The position numbers and the translations under genes were made by a program. Below, one piece after another: positions 26,225 through 35,569 of a DNA stretch of 64,000 nucleotides. The stretch lies in the NCBI RefSeq assembly GCF_000969885.1, contig NZ_CP009501.1, forward strand, positions 372,001 through 436,000, written 5' to 3'. Numbering within the stretch: position 1 is the first letter of the stretch; each line of letters begins with the position of its first letter. Origin of the DNA: Methanosarcina thermophila TM-1 (lineage in GTDB: Archaea; Halobacteriota; Methanosarcinia; Methanosarcinales; Methanosarcinaceae). Under the pieces are notes generated by a model. The model searched no databases and had not been told where the DNA came from. It saw only the letters and a list, made by a program, of their open reading frames with translations.

Positions 26225-27406
26225 ATGGGAATTGAAGATTGTCTGGGTGATTTCCAGATTCCGGAATACCTCCATTATATGGATAGTGCGGCAACCAGCC
26301 TTATTCCTGAGCCTGTAATAGCTGCAATGAACGAATATGACCGGCAATACCGAGCTAGCGTTGGCAGGGGAATGCACAGACTTGCAAGGGTTGCAACCCA
26401 GAGGTATCAGGACGCACACGATAAGGTCGGCAGTTTCATTGGCGGGAAAGGAGGCACGACTGTCTTTACCAGGAACGCCACCGAAGCTATCAATATGGTT
26501 GCTGCCGGCTTTGATTGGAAGCCCGGAGACCGTATAGTTACAACTGTTGTAGAGCACCACTCCAATTTGCTTCCCTGGCTTCGGTTACGCCAGAAAGGCG
26601 TTGAGGTAGTTGTTATCCAGCCTGGTGAAGTCGGGGTTTTTGATCTCGAAACATTTAAGGAGGCAATTACTGCTGGAACAAAACTGGTTGCTGTCAGCCA
26701 TGCCTCAAACGTACTCGGTACAGTGCAGCCTGTGAGGGAAATTGCTGACATCTGCAAAGCTCAGGGAGCCTACTTTCTTGTTGACGGGGCACAATCCGTT
26801 CCCCATTTTCCTGTAGATGTCCGGCACATTGGATGTGATTTTCTCTGCTTTTCCGGGCATAAGATGCTGGGACCTACAGGCACTGGCATTCTGTGGATGC
26901 GGGATGAGATTATTTCTCCTCTCATACTGGGCGGAGGCACAGTCGAGGACGTCACAACCGAAGGGTGCACCTTAACAAGCGGTTACCGGCGGTTTGAAGG
27001 AGGCACTCCAAATATTTCAGGCGCAATAGGGCTTGCACAGGCTGTAAAATATCTCGAAAGCCTTGGAATGGGTTCGGTGTTAAGACACGAGCAGAGACTT
27101 ACTGACCGCCTGCTTTCAGGGCTTGCCGAGATCGAAAATGTCACTGTCTATGGACCAGAGGATGTGAAAAACAGGATAGGGGTTGTTTCCTTTACCATAG
27201 ATAAAATCCATCCGCATGAAATCGCTTATCTGCTTGATGAAAGAACCGCAATTCTCGTCCGTTCAGGAGATCACTGCTGTATTCCGCTAATGAAGCATCT
27301 TGGGCTTGAAAACGGCACAGTCAGGGCAAGCCTTTACCTGTATAATACCCTGGAAGAAATAGACCTGCTTATTGAGACCGTGGAAGAGATTGCAAGCACC
27401 GTGTAA
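26225..27406 (+). CDS. SufS-like cysteine desulfurase (class V aminotransferase)
   Basis: A 393-residue PLP enzyme of the SufS/Csd branch. The Schiff-base Lys is in CFSGHKMLGPTGTGILW, THATEAIN-like NATEAINMVAAGF and EHHSNLLPW match SufS, and the active-site Cys region reads RSGDHCCIPLMKHL, where SufS proteins usually have R-x-GHHCAQP. It would release sulfane sulfur from cysteine. It differs from the IscS-type enzyme encoded near 38.6 kb. GGGAGGGG lies upstream of the ATG. A fragment of fdhD follows immediately. FdhD accepts sulfur from a desulfurase in bacteria, so the pair may once have worked together. Confidence 0.85.
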   Translation: MGIEDCLGDFQIPEYLHYMDSAATSLIPEPVIAAMNEYDRQYRASVGRGMHRLARVATQRYQDAHDKVGSFIGGKGGTTVFTRNATEAINMVAAGFDWKPGDRIVTTVVEHHSNLLPWLRLRQKGVEVVVIQPGEVGVFDLETFKEAITAGTKLVAVSHASNVLGTVQPVREIADICKAQGAYFLVDGAQSVPHFPVDVRHIGCDFLCFSGHKMLGPTGTGILWMRDEIISPLILGGGTVEDVTTEGCTLTSGYRRFEGGTPNISGAIGLAQAVKYLESLGMGSVLRHEQRLTDRLLSGLAEIENVTVYGPEDVKNRIGVVSFTIDKIHPHEIAYLLDERTAILVRSGDHCCIPLMKHLGLENGTVRASLYLYNTLEEIDLLIETVEEIASTV

Positions 27407-27432
27407 AAGATAGCCTGGAATGTGAAGGAATT

Positions 27433-27729
27433 TTGCGTAATAGAGATATAGGCAGGCATAATGCTCTTGATAAGGAAACAGGTTACGGGTTGAAGCACAA
27501 TGTGGATTTTTTCCAGGACAATTGTAGCCTCTCTGGAAGGCTCTCTTCGGAAATGATAAGAAAATGTCTTATAGCCAATATTCCTATTATTGCCTCAAGA
27601 GGTGTAATCAACCCGCTTGCCGTCAGGCTTGGGGAACAATCAGGTCTTACTATTCTCGGTTTTGTTCGGAGCCAGAAGATGAATATCTATACAGGCATAG
27701 AAAGAACCAGGATTAAAGATTCTGCCTGA
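27433..27729 (+). pseudogene. fdhD: 5'-truncated formate dehydrogenase accessory gene fdhD
   Basis: About 98 codons match the C-terminal half of FdhD: DIGRHNALDK, LSGRLSSEMIRKC, IPIIASRGVINPLAVRLGEQSGLTILGFVRSQKMNIYTG. The N-terminal half with the catalytic CxxC loop is absent. The open frame runs back into the end of the desulfurase gene without an ATG, and TTG at 27433 would be the only usual start. It is therefore most likely a deletion remnant. No formate dehydrogenase gene is seen in the window. Confidence 0.75.
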
Positions 27730-27816
27730 GCTTAACCTGATTACGATACTGATTTCGATTTCCTGATGCAACTGGCAGCAACGGATATGTGCTAAAACGT
27801 CTATTGAGGAATCTTA

Positions 27817-28614
27817 ATGAATAACCCGTTAAAAACGATAAGAGAAAGAAAACCCCTTATACATCATATAACGAACTGGGTAACGATTTACGACAGCGCA
27901 AACATGACAAGGGCTTTTGGCGCGCTGCCTGTAATGGCGCATGCTCCTGAAGAATGTGCTGAGATGACAGGAATTTCCTCGGCTCTTGTGCTAAACATTG
28001 GAACCCTCACCTCCGAAATCATCGACTCCATGTTACTTTCGGCTGCTACTGCAAACGAAAAGAAAATTCCTGTTGTGCTTGATGCCGTAGGGGTTGGGGC
28101 TACGAAATTCAGGGACGAGATGGCTGCAAAAATTCTTAACTCGGTCCATGTAGATATTATCAAAGGCAATTACTCAGAAATTGCAAAACTGGCAGGCGAA
28201 AATGCTGAAACAAAAGGAGTTGAAGCAACTACAATCAGTGCAGATCCCGAAAAAATTGCAAAAGAGTTTGCAAAATCAAGCTCCGCAGTTGTCGTGATGA
28301 CAGGAAAAGAAGATATTATTAGTGATGGAGAGAGGGTATTTGTTGTAAGGAACGGGCACGAACTGATGGGTTCTATAGTAGGAACCGGGTGTATGGTTGC
28401 ATCGGTGATAGGCGCTTTTGCTGCCATTAATCCGGATTACTGTGAAGCCTCAAGAGACGCTCTGTGTTATTTTGGAATTGCAGGAGAACTTGCAGCCGTG
28501 AAATCAAGTGGGCCTGGAAGCTTCAAGGTTAACCTGTATGACGAGGTGTTCAACCTCTCGGATGAAAAAGCGAGAAATATGATGAATTTTGAAGAAAAGC
28601 AAGCTCAAAAATAA
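27817..28614 (+). CDS. thiM: hydroxyethylthiazole kinase
   Basis: The 265-residue ThiM phosphorylates 4-methyl-5-(2-hydroxyethyl)thiazole for thiamine salvage. The start [38 protein letters not shown], then [15 protein letters not shown] and the anion-hole/base segment [19 protein letters not shown], are characteristic. thiE follows 29 bp downstream, so the two form a salvage operon. No TPP riboswitch is seen in the 90-bp leader. Confidence 0.95.
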   Translation: MNNPLKTIRERKPLIHHITNWVTIYDSANMTRAFGALPVMAHAPEECAEMTGISSALVLNIGTLTSEIIDSMLLSAATANEKKIPVVLDAVGVGATKFRDEMAAKILNSVHVDIIKGNYSEIAKLAGENAETKGVEATTISADPEKIAKEFAKSSSAVVVMTGKEDIISDGERVFVVRNGHELMGSIVGTGCMVASVIGAFAAINPDYCEASRDALCYFGIAGELAAVKSSGPGSFKVNLYDEVFNLSDEKARNMMNFEEKQAQK

Positions 28615-28643
28615 AAAACGGCAATTTTGAAAAATGTGCATGA

Positions 28644-29339
28644 ATGAGCGGGTTTAAGCATATGAGCCAGAAAAATTTCAGCCGAAAAAATTCCCTTTTA
28701 AAAGAAATTGATTTCTACCTTGTAACGGATTCCAGGCTCTCGAAGAAAGGGACTTTATCTGATGTCAAAGAAGCCGTGGAGTCAGGATGCAAGATTGTTC
28801 AGTACAGGGAAAAGGATAAAAGTACTAAAGTGATGATCGAAGAAGCCTCCGAAATCAAGAAGATATGCAGCGGTAAGGCTATATTTCTGGTAAATGACAG
28901 GATAGATATTGCTTTAGCGGTTGATGCGGATGGTGTACATATCGGTCAGGACGACATGCCTCTTGAGACGGCAAGGAGACTTCTTGGAGAGGATAAAATC
29001 ATCGGGCTCAGTGTGCATGACAGGGAAGAAGCAATCCTGGCGGAAAAAGCCGGAGCTGACTACGTGGGTCTTGGTCCTATCTTTGATACAGCCACAAAAA
29101 AAGATGCTGGAGAGGGGATCGGTCTGCTTAAATTAAGGGAAGTTAAAGCTGCAATAAGAATTCCTGTAGTCGCTATTGGCGGAATAAATAGAGGAAATTG
29201 CGAGAGCGTCGTTCAAAACGGAGCTGACAGCCTGGTAGCGATTTCTGCAGTCGTGTGCAGTGACGATGTAAAAAAGGAAACTGAATATTTCATTGATACA
29301 ATCCGGAGAATAAAAAGGCAAATATCGGATAATCTATAA
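28644..29339 (+). CDS. thiE: thiamine-phosphate synthase
   Basis: The 231-residue ThiE TIM barrel joins HMP-PP and thiazole phosphate to thiamine phosphate. The sequence shows [73 protein letters not shown] and [11 protein letters not shown], all in the expected order. Two ATG codons (28644, 28662) are possible starts. Some 25 residues precede the barrel, slightly longer than usual. It lies in an operon with thiM. Confidence 0.95.
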   Translation: MSGFKHMSQKNFSRKNSLLKEIDFYLVTDSRLSKKGTLSDVKEAVESGCKIVQYREKDKSTKVMIEEASEIKKICSGKAIFLVNDRIDIALAVDADGVHIGQDDMPLETARRLLGEDKIIGLSVHDREEAILAEKAGADYVGLGPIFDTATKKDAGEGIGLLKLREVKAAIRIPVVAIGGINRGNCESVVQNGADSLVAISAVVCSDDVKKETEYFIDTIRRIKRQISDNL

Positions 29340-29389
29340 AGAAAGTACTGATCAAATAAGGAGCAAGTTTGGAGTATATAATCGGCTCA

Positions 29390-30259
29390 TTATCTGCTTA
29401 AAAAACATACTGTTTCAGAACAAACTCCTTCGCCTTCCAGTTCAAGTGTTGAGTGTACGATATGAAACTCCTTTAATTTGCTTTTAATAGACTGCTTTAT
29501 AGTATCTGGTTCTTGCAGGTATTTGTTCTCAACAACTATATGCGCTGTTAGAAAATCCGTCTCTCCTTCCAGAGACCATATATGGACATCATGAACCCTT
29601 TTCACTCCTTCTATCGATACGATGGAATTTTTGACCTCATCAATGTCAATATATGCCGGAACACCCTCTAGAAGAAGGTTAAATGTTTCCTTTGCATTTC
29701 TGAGAACTCCCCATAATACAAAAATCGTGAATCCTATTGTCATTATGGGATCAATAACAGGCTCATTCCAGAAATTTATAATTATTGCTCCAATGAGCAG
29801 GGCTACCCATCCCAGAATGTCTTCTAGAAGATGCCATGACAGAATTTTCTCACTCTGGCTCATCCCTTTCTTCAAGCGAACAAATCCCAGCCCATTTATC
29901 ATGACCCCAATGATTGCAATTAAAAGCATTCCTTCGGCATTTACGGGTTCAGGATTGATCAGACGCGGTATAGCCCGGGACAGTATTAATAATGACCCGG
30001 CTATAAGCACAATAGTAGTAAATACCGCAGATAAAAGGGATAACCTTCGATATCCAAATGTCATTTTACCTGTTGCGGGCTTTTTTGCTTTCTTCTCTGC
30101 TAACCAGGCTATTATCAATGCAAAACTGTCAGCAAAATCGTGCAACGCGTCAGCCATCAATGCCAGGCTGTTTGTTAAGACTCCTCCAATAAATTCTATA
30201 ACTGTGAAGAGTATGTTCAAAGCTGCAGCAAACCCCACGTTTTTTTCCCTATCTCCCAT
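29390..30259 (-). CDS. cation diffusion facilitator (CDF) family metal transporter
   Basis: A protein of about 289 residues with six membrane segments. The family metal site HxxxD appears in TM2 (SLALMADALHDFADSFAL) and as HLLEDILGW in TM5. The C-terminal cytoplasmic ferredoxin-like domain (VKNSIVSIEGVKRVHDVHIWSLEGETDFLTAHIVV) is of the usual kind. CDF proteins export Zn, Cd, Co, Fe or Mn in exchange for protons. The His/Asp pair suggests Zn/Cd, but this is not certain. GTG at 30274 is an alternative start. It lies alone, convergent with thiE. Confidence 0.92.
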   Translation of the reverse strand: MGDREKNVGFAAALNILFTVIEFIGGVLTNSLALMADALHDFADSFALIIAWLAEKKAKKPATGKMTFGYRRLSLLSAVFTTIVLIAGSLLILSRAIPRLINPEPVNAEGMLLIAIIGVMINGLGFVRLKKGMSQSEKILSWHLLEDILGWVALLIGAIIINFWNEPVIDPIMTIGFTIFVLWGVLRNAKETFNLLLEGVPAYIDIDEVKNSIVSIEGVKRVHDVHIWSLEGETDFLTAHIVVENKYLQEPDTIKQSIKSKLKEFHIVHSTLELEGEGVCSETVCFLSR

Positions 30260-30628
30260 GGACAATACATCCACTCATGTTGTTATTAAATTTTCTGTAT
30301 TTTATTTAAATTGAAATGAAAAACGATTATTGAGTTCGCTATAAATACAAGGTTATCCATATATCAAAAACTCATCACATATGTGAACTACGAATACTAA
30401 AAGTTTTATGACTGCAGCAATAGAAACTAATAAAGTTATTAACATTATACATAGTTTGTTAAGTTAGCTATTATCTGGTTGTCGGGATAAATTATTGAGA
30501 ACCGTGAGCACAGTGACTCCTTTACATTTTCTCAAAATATAAAACAATGCTCGATTTCTCGTATTTATTAAGAACTTGCATCCTGACTTCTCTCATATTA
30601 GAAGTTTATAATTAAATAAGGGATAAAA

Positions 30629-32074
30629 ATGAATGAAAAACATCTGAGATACATACAGCAAAACAGGAAAAAAATAGGAATTTCCGTTGTAATCCTCTTT
30701 TTCTCGATTGCATTGGGAATACTTATTTTTCATACTATAGAACCCAGCTTTTTTCCAAAACCGGGAAATAAAATTGTGTATGTAGCTGCTGATGAAAGTG
30801 GAAACTTCACATGTGATGGGAGTGATGATCAGGTAGAGATAAATAGAGCTCTTGCATATGTTGCAGAAAATCCCGAGTATTCAACTGTTCATTTGAAAGG
30901 TAATACTACTTACGTTATCTCTGACAGTATTTTAATTGGGAGCAATACAGTCCTTCAGGGAGACCGTACAGCTGTAATTAAACTCGAGGACAATGCAGAC
31001 TGGACAGTGGGCAAGCCCATGATAACACAGATGGACCGCTCCGGAGTCAATAGAGTCACTATAAAAGGATTCGAGATTGACGGAAACCATGACAATAATC
31101 TAGACAAAAAGAGAGGGCAAGGATATTACAATATGATCCATTTCTATGATTCTAAGAATATAGATGTGCACGGCATGTATATGCATGATGGGCATGGAGA
31201 TGGGTTAAAAGTGGAGAGAAGTTCCAATATTATATTTTACAATAACAAGGTGTATAAATTAGGACATGACGGGCTTTTTGCCATCGATAGTGAGAATATA
31301 AAAGCGTGGAATAACAGAATAACCTGCAGGACGAATGGCGGGCTTAGAGCAATGAACTCTAACCATGTAAAATTCTATGACAATGTGATTGATTCTTTCT
31401 TCCACTGGAGTGCAGGTGGAGCTGGAATTCTGATTGAAAAAACGACAGGTATCGTTAATGATGTAGAGATTTATAATAATACTATCCATGATACGTACGG
31501 TCCCGGGTTATGGCTGATAGGCTATGGGAACTCTTATCCTAGGGAAGAGGCACAGAATGTCCACATACACCACAATACCTTCTACAATACCGGTACGAAT
31601 CCCAACATTAATTGGGTAGGAGGGATAGTGACAAGCGGGTTTTATGATACGCTTATTGAAAATAACGTATTTGACGGGGTATATCATGGAGCTATTATTA
31701 ACATGTATCCTACCACCGCAGATGTAGACCATTCAGTTGATCTTTCACCTAAGGGAACAGGATATAAAACCATTGTCCGCAATAACATAATCCTTGCCAC
31801 CCAGAAGCGCACGAAGGATCCTGATGGAACAGGATATGCAATAATTAATTATCTCCCTGAGACGCATACAATTGTGCTGGAGAATAACTGTTTATACAAC
31901 AATTTGGGAGGAAATTATAAAAACGCAAGTTCAACTACAGACATCTATGAAGCCCCCCTCTTTGTAAACCGGAATAAACATGATTATCGTCTGAGACCAG
32001 AGTCTCCCTGCATTGGTGCAGGATATTCCCCAGCAGGTTCTTCTGAAAATGGTACTAATATAGGAAGATACTAA
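30629..32074 (+). CDS. disaggregatase-like right-handed beta-helix surface protein
   Basis: A 481-residue protein with an N-terminal membrane anchor (GISVVILFFSIALGILIFHTI, about 17-37) and then a single large beta-helix. It starts VYVAADESGNFTCDGSDDQVEINRALAYV, a feature of Methanosarcina disaggregatase-related proteins and pectate-lyase folds, and continues with repeated N-rich rungs (NNKVYKLGHDGLF, YNNTIHDTYGPGLWL, HHNTFYNTG). Disaggregatase cleaves the methanochondroitin matrix that holds Methanosarcina cells together. Enzymatic activity for this paralogue is an inference. About 350 bp of AT-rich sequence upstream (30275-30628) holds no gene. Confidence 0.8.
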   Translation: MNEKHLRYIQQNRKKIGISVVILFFSIALGILIFHTIEPSFFPKPGNKIVYVAADESGNFTCDGSDDQVEINRALAYVAENPEYSTVHLKGNTTYVISDSILIGSNTVLQGDRTAVIKLEDNADWTVGKPMITQMDRSGVNRVTIKGFEIDGNHDNNLDKKRGQGYYNMIHFYDSKNIDVHGMYMHDGHGDGLKVERSSNIIFYNNKVYKLGHDGLFAIDSENIKAWNNRITCRTNGGLRAMNSNHVKFYDNVIDSFFHWSAGGAGILIEKTTGIVNDVEIYNNTIHDTYGPGLWLIGYGNSYPREEAQNVHIHHNTFYNTGTNPNINWVGGIVTSGFYDTLIENNVFDGVYHGAIINMYPTTADVDHSVDLSPKGTGYKTIVRNNIILATQKRTKDPDGTGYAIINYLPETHTIVLENNCLYNNLGGNYKNASSTTDIYEAPLFVNRNKHDYRLRPESPCIGAGYSPAGSSENGTNIGRY

Positions 32075-32143
32075 TAAAAACAAATCCAATTTTTTTAATC
32101 AGTTGGAGGGTAAAAATGGGTATGTTAAAATACCAATTTTATA

Positions 32144-32350
32144 TTATTTATCCTCTATGTCATAGCCGAAATCTTCTACTTTCTCAGTAATTTCCTGTTT
32201 ACTGACCTTGTCTGGATCAAAGGTTATCACAGCGGCTTTTTCTGAAAGCCTTATGTCAAGTTTTTCTATACCATTAACACCCTCCAGGGCTTTACGCACA
32301 TTCGCTGCACAGTTGCTGCAATCCACACCTAGAACCTTTAAGGTTTCCAT
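32144..32350 (-). CDS. heavy-metal-associated (HMA) metallochaperone
   Basis: A 68-residue HMA domain with the metal loop VDCSNCAANV (GxxCxxC type) and the usual beta-alpha-beta-beta-alpha-beta length. It would bind a soft metal ion in the cytosol and pass it to the HMA domains of the P-type ATPase encoded 39 bp upstream. It is the third gene of the arsR-zntA-HMA operon. Zn or Cd fits best given the ATPase type, but Cu cannot be excluded. Confidence 0.9.
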   Translation of the reverse strand: METLKVLGVDCSNCAANVRKALEGVNGIEKLDIRLSEKAAVITFDPDKVSKQEITEKVEDFGYDIEDK

Positions 32351-32389
32351 CTCTATTACTCCTTTTTTCTTAAGTTGGTAGATTCAGGT

Positions 32390-34786
32390 CTAATCTTCGT
32401 GTTTCACCCTCAATAATCTCATTGCATTCAGGGTAACCAAAAGTGAGCTGCCCATATCCCCTATTACAGCCAGCCACATAGTTAGCCATCCTGGAATGAC
32501 AAGCAGAAGAATTAATCCTTTTATTACCAGGGCAAAAATGATATTTTGTTTGATGATGCCCAGGGTTTTCCTGCTCAATCTAACTGTATCGGTTAGTTTT
32601 GTAAGGTCATCTGCCATCAAGGCGATATCTGCAGTTTCCAGTGCAGTATCCGTTCCTGCAGCTCCCATTGCAATACCGACTGTAGATATTGCCATAGCAG
32701 GGGCATCATTGACACCATCTCCCACCATAGCCACCTTTCCATGTTCGGCAAGTAGATCCTTAATCGCATCTACCTTGTCTTCAGGCAACAGGTCTGCCCG
32801 GAAATCGTCGACTCCTGATTTTGTAGCGATAGCACGAGCAGTGCTTTCATTGTCTCCTGTAAGCATAATGACCTTTTTAATACCGGCTTTTTTCAGCTTA
32901 CTGACAGCCTGCCCTGAATTTTCTCGCAGGGTATCTGCAACAGCTATGAGCCCCAAAATGCGTTTATCGTCTCCCAGCATCATTACAGTTTTTCCTTCAT
33001 TCTGGAGACGAGAAACCTCATTTTCTACAGCTTCTATATCGATTGCTTGTTCAGTAAATAATCTGGAATTCCCGATTTGATACGTCTTACCATTAACTGT
33101 TGCTTTAGCCCCTTTTCCGGGAATTGCCTCAAATGTTGATATACTGGCTAATACGCTGGATATCTCAGCCCCCTGTTCTTTTGAATATTTTACAATTGCC
33201 TCGGCAAGAGGATGTTCTGATCTACTTTCAATCGCGGATGCTATTGCCAGAAATTCTTTATCGGACAGCCCATTTATTGGGATAATATCCGTCACCTGAG
33301 GCTTTCCTTCAGTAAGAGTGCCTGTTTTATCAAAGGCAATTACTGATAAATTCCCGGCTTCTTCCAGATACATGCCACCTTTAATAAGTACGCCATTCTT
33401 CGCCGCATTACCGATTGCGGATACAATGGATACAGGTGTAGATATCACCAGAGCACAGGGACACGCTACCAGTAGTAAAGCCATGGCTTCGTAAAACCAT
33501 TTTTCAAATGGCTGTTCAAAAGTCAGTGGAGGTACTGTAGCAACTAGAGCAGCCAGGATTATAACAGCAGGAGTATAATATTTCGCAAACCTATCGATAA
33601 ATTGCTGAGATGGTGCACGCTGTCCCTGAGCTTCCTCTACCATGTTAATAATTCTGGATATTGTATTATCCCTGGCAAGCTTGGTGACCTCAACTTCAAG
33701 CGAACCGCGCCCATTTATGGTTCCAGCATATACCTCGTCCCCAGGCTGCTTCTCTACAGGAATAGATTCTCCTGTGATCGAAGATTCATTTACAGTAGAG
33801 TAACCAGCAGATACTTTGCCATCCATGGCAATTCTTTCTCCGGGGCGGACAATTATATGGTCGCCTGTTTTAATTTCCTCTACTGGTAACCTTATTTCGG
33901 TCTGCCCTCGCCTGACTAATGCTTCATCTGGGGTAATTTCCATTAAAGCCTGAATAGAATTCCTTGTTTTATCGAGAGTATAGCTCTGCAAAGCATTTCC
34001 AAAAGAGAATAAAAATATAACAGCTGCAGCCTCTTCAAACGAGCCGATAAAGGATGCACCGATGACTGCTATGGTCATGAGGAGATTCATGTCAAATTCC
34101 CATGCGTTAATAAGGACAGAAATGCCATTCTTGGCTGGTAGAAAACCCCCAAGAAGAATTCCGGTCAGAAATAGCCCATTAACTGCTAGTTCAGGTGCTC
34201 CAAGCTTTCCAGCAGTAAATCCCAAAATGAACATGATGAAGGAAATGATTGTGGGCTTAGCGTACTGGTTCGTTTTCCAAAAACTGACTGGCGCTTTTTT
34301 TGTCTTCAATCCAGTATCTACTTTTCCCGAATAACCCAATTTTTCAATTGTTGACAGAATTTCTGTCACTGATCCGCTATGAGTTACCGTCATTTTGGAG
34401 GAGCCGAAATTTACCTGCGTCTTTTTGACTCCAGGAATCTTCGATATGCGTTTTTCTAACTTAGCTGCACAATCGGCACAATCCATTCCTGTGATGCAAA
34501 AGTCAGTGGTTTGAAAAACTTCTGAAGTATTTTCTAATTTTTTCTCCTCTTCTCGTGCTTCATAACCTAATTTCTTAATTTTATCTATTACCTGAGTAAT
34601 GCCGGTTTGTTGAGGGTCATAGTCTACGTTAAGTCTACCAGCAGGGAAAGTGATTGTAGCGTTAGTAACACCTGGTATACGTTTAACGGCTTTTTCTACT
34701 CTGGCTGCACAATCCGCACAATCCAAGCCTGTAACAAGAAATCTGGACGATATAATCGATTCCGTTATTTGTGCCTCCTGGATCAC
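32390..34786 (-). CDS. zntA: P1B-type heavy-metal ATPase (Zn/Cd/Pb class)
   Basis: A 798-residue metal-exporting ATPase. Two HMA domains (GLDCADCA near 20, GMDCADCA near 97) precede eight membrane helices. CPC is in VACPCALVIS. The cytoplasmic motifs are TGES, DKTGTLTEG, SEHPLAEAI and GDGVNDAPAM. Lys in VIKGLILLL of TM7 and Asp in IGDMGSSLL of TM8 mark the P1B-2 class, which exports Zn, Cd and Pb. The GTG start has GGAG upstream. It is co-transcribed with the ArsR/SmtB regulator 23 bp upstream and an HMA chaperone downstream. Confidence 0.93.
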   Translation of the reverse strand: MIQEAQITESIISSRFLVTGLDCADCAARVEKAVKRIPGVTNATITFPAGRLNVDYDPQQTGITQVIDKIKKLGYEAREEEKKLENTSEVFQTTDFCITGMDCADCAAKLEKRISKIPGVKKTQVNFGSSKMTVTHSGSVTEILSTIEKLGYSGKVDTGLKTKKAPVSFWKTNQYAKPTIISFIMFILGFTAGKLGAPELAVNGLFLTGILLGGFLPAKNGISVLINAWEFDMNLLMTIAVIGASFIGSFEEAAAVIFLFSFGNALQSYTLDKTRNSIQALMEITPDEALVRRGQTEIRLPVEEIKTGDHIIVRPGERIAMDGKVSAGYSTVNESSITGESIPVEKQPGDEVYAGTINGRGSLEVEVTKLARDNTISRIINMVEEAQGQRAPSQQFIDRFAKYYTPAVIILAALVATVPPLTFEQPFEKWFYEAMALLLVACPCALVISTPVSIVSAIGNAAKNGVLIKGGMYLEEAGNLSVIAFDKTGTLTEGKPQVTDIIPINGLSDKEFLAIASAIESRSEHPLAEAIVKYSKEQGAEISSVLASISTFEAIPGKGAKATVNGKTYQIGNSRLFTEQAIDIEAVENEVSRLQNEGKTVMMLGDDKRILGLIAVADTLRENSGQAVSKLKKAGIKKVIMLTGDNESTARAIATKSGVDDFRADLLPEDKVDAIKDLLAEHGKVAMVGDGVNDAPAMAISTVGIAMGAAGTDTALETADIALMADDLTKLTDTVRLSRKTLGIIKQNIIFALVIKGLILLLVIPGWLTMWLAVIGDMGSSLLVTLNAMRLLRVKHED

Positions 34787-34809
34787 AACTTATTCTCCGT
34801 TTTTAGCTT

Positions 34810-35166
34810 TTATTCAGTAACATGCTCCAGCCCTTGAGCGAATAATTTCTCAATATGATCATCAGCCAGGGAATAAAACATGATTTTACCTTCTCGCCGA
34901 AACTTAACAAGGCGTAGAGTCCTGAGGGTTTTAAGCTGATGAGATACTGCTGATTCAGAAATACCAATAACAGCTGCAAGGTCGCAAACACAAAGTTCTC
35001 TGGTCATTAAGGAAAACAATATTTTCACTCTTGTAGGATCTCCCAGAGCCTTGAACAGTTCTGCCAGCGAAACAGCTATATCTTCGCTAAATAGAGCCTC
35101 TCTTACTGCTTTTACTGCTTCATCGTGTATACAATTGATTTCACACCTGTCTTCTAATTCGACCAC
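34810..35166 (-). CDS. ArsR/SmtB family metal-sensing repressor
   Basis: A 118-residue winged-helix repressor. It has both known metal sites of the family. The alpha-3N type is built from ELCVCDLA together with N-terminal cysteines (CEINC). The alpha-5 type is DDHIEKLFAQGLEHVTE, like the Zn site of SmtB. The recognition helix is ISESAVSHQLKTLRTLRLV. It should release its operator on binding Cd/Pb or Zn and so induce the ATPase gene it precedes. The GTG start is preceded by GGAGAG. Confidence 0.93.
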   Translation of the reverse strand: MVELEDRCEINCIHDEAVKAVREALFSEDIAVSLAELFKALGDPTRVKILFSLMTRELCVCDLAAVIGISESAVSHQLKTLRTLRLVKFRREGKIMFYSLADDHIEKLFAQGLEHVTE

Positions 35167-35200
35167 GCTAACTCTCCAATATGGCTACTTTTAAATACTA

Positions 35201-35246
35201 TTATATATGAACATCTGCTCAAATGTGCTTATGAATAAGTATTCAG
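35201..35246 (-). promoter_or_regulatory. promoter and putative ArsR/SmtB operators of the zntA operon
   Basis: TCATATATAA (35209-35201, minus strand) is a TATA box about 40 bp before the arsR start. Directly upstream are TGAACATCTGCTCAAATG (35208-35225) and the perfect palindrome TGAATA-AG-TATTCA (35232-35245), both of the 12-2-12 type recognised by ArsR/SmtB proteins. Confidence 0.65.
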
Positions 35247-35286
35247 ATGTATTAATACCTTTCCTTCAATTGAAGAGTGTTCTTTA

Positions 35287-35402
35287 AAAGCACTTAACGT
35301 AACTCTGATAAGAATATGAAACTATCATGTTATACATTCAGAAAAAAAGCACTTAATGTAGCTCTGATACGCATATGAAATATTATGTTATACATTCAGA
35401 AA
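35287..35402. repeat. two-copy 59-bp direct repeat
   Basis: Two adjacent copies (35287-35344 and 35346-35402) share AAAGCACTTAA, CTCTGATA and ATGTTATACATTCAGAAA, with about ten differences. No gene is present in 35247-35569. The repeat may be an old tandem duplication. Confidence 0.75.
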
Positions 35403-35569
35403 GTTAGACTTTAACATCTCAGAATAACTTAACAATTAAGAAATTAACAATTGAGAAAGAATATAACCTGAATGCTCAGTTGTTTACTCCAAACTGGCAC
35501 TTTCCTGAAAACAGCCTTGATAATCATTCTGAGCTTTTAACTGACCTGCCAGAAAAATAAAGGTTTATC

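Noticed and set aside
27721-27816. possible TPP riboswitch before thiM (CTGAG ... AACCTGATTACGATACTGA)
   Set aside because: Only short fragments resemble the consensus; the second conserved arm (GGAUAAUGCCAGCG type) and pairing stems are missing, and the sequence partly belongs to the fdhD remnant.
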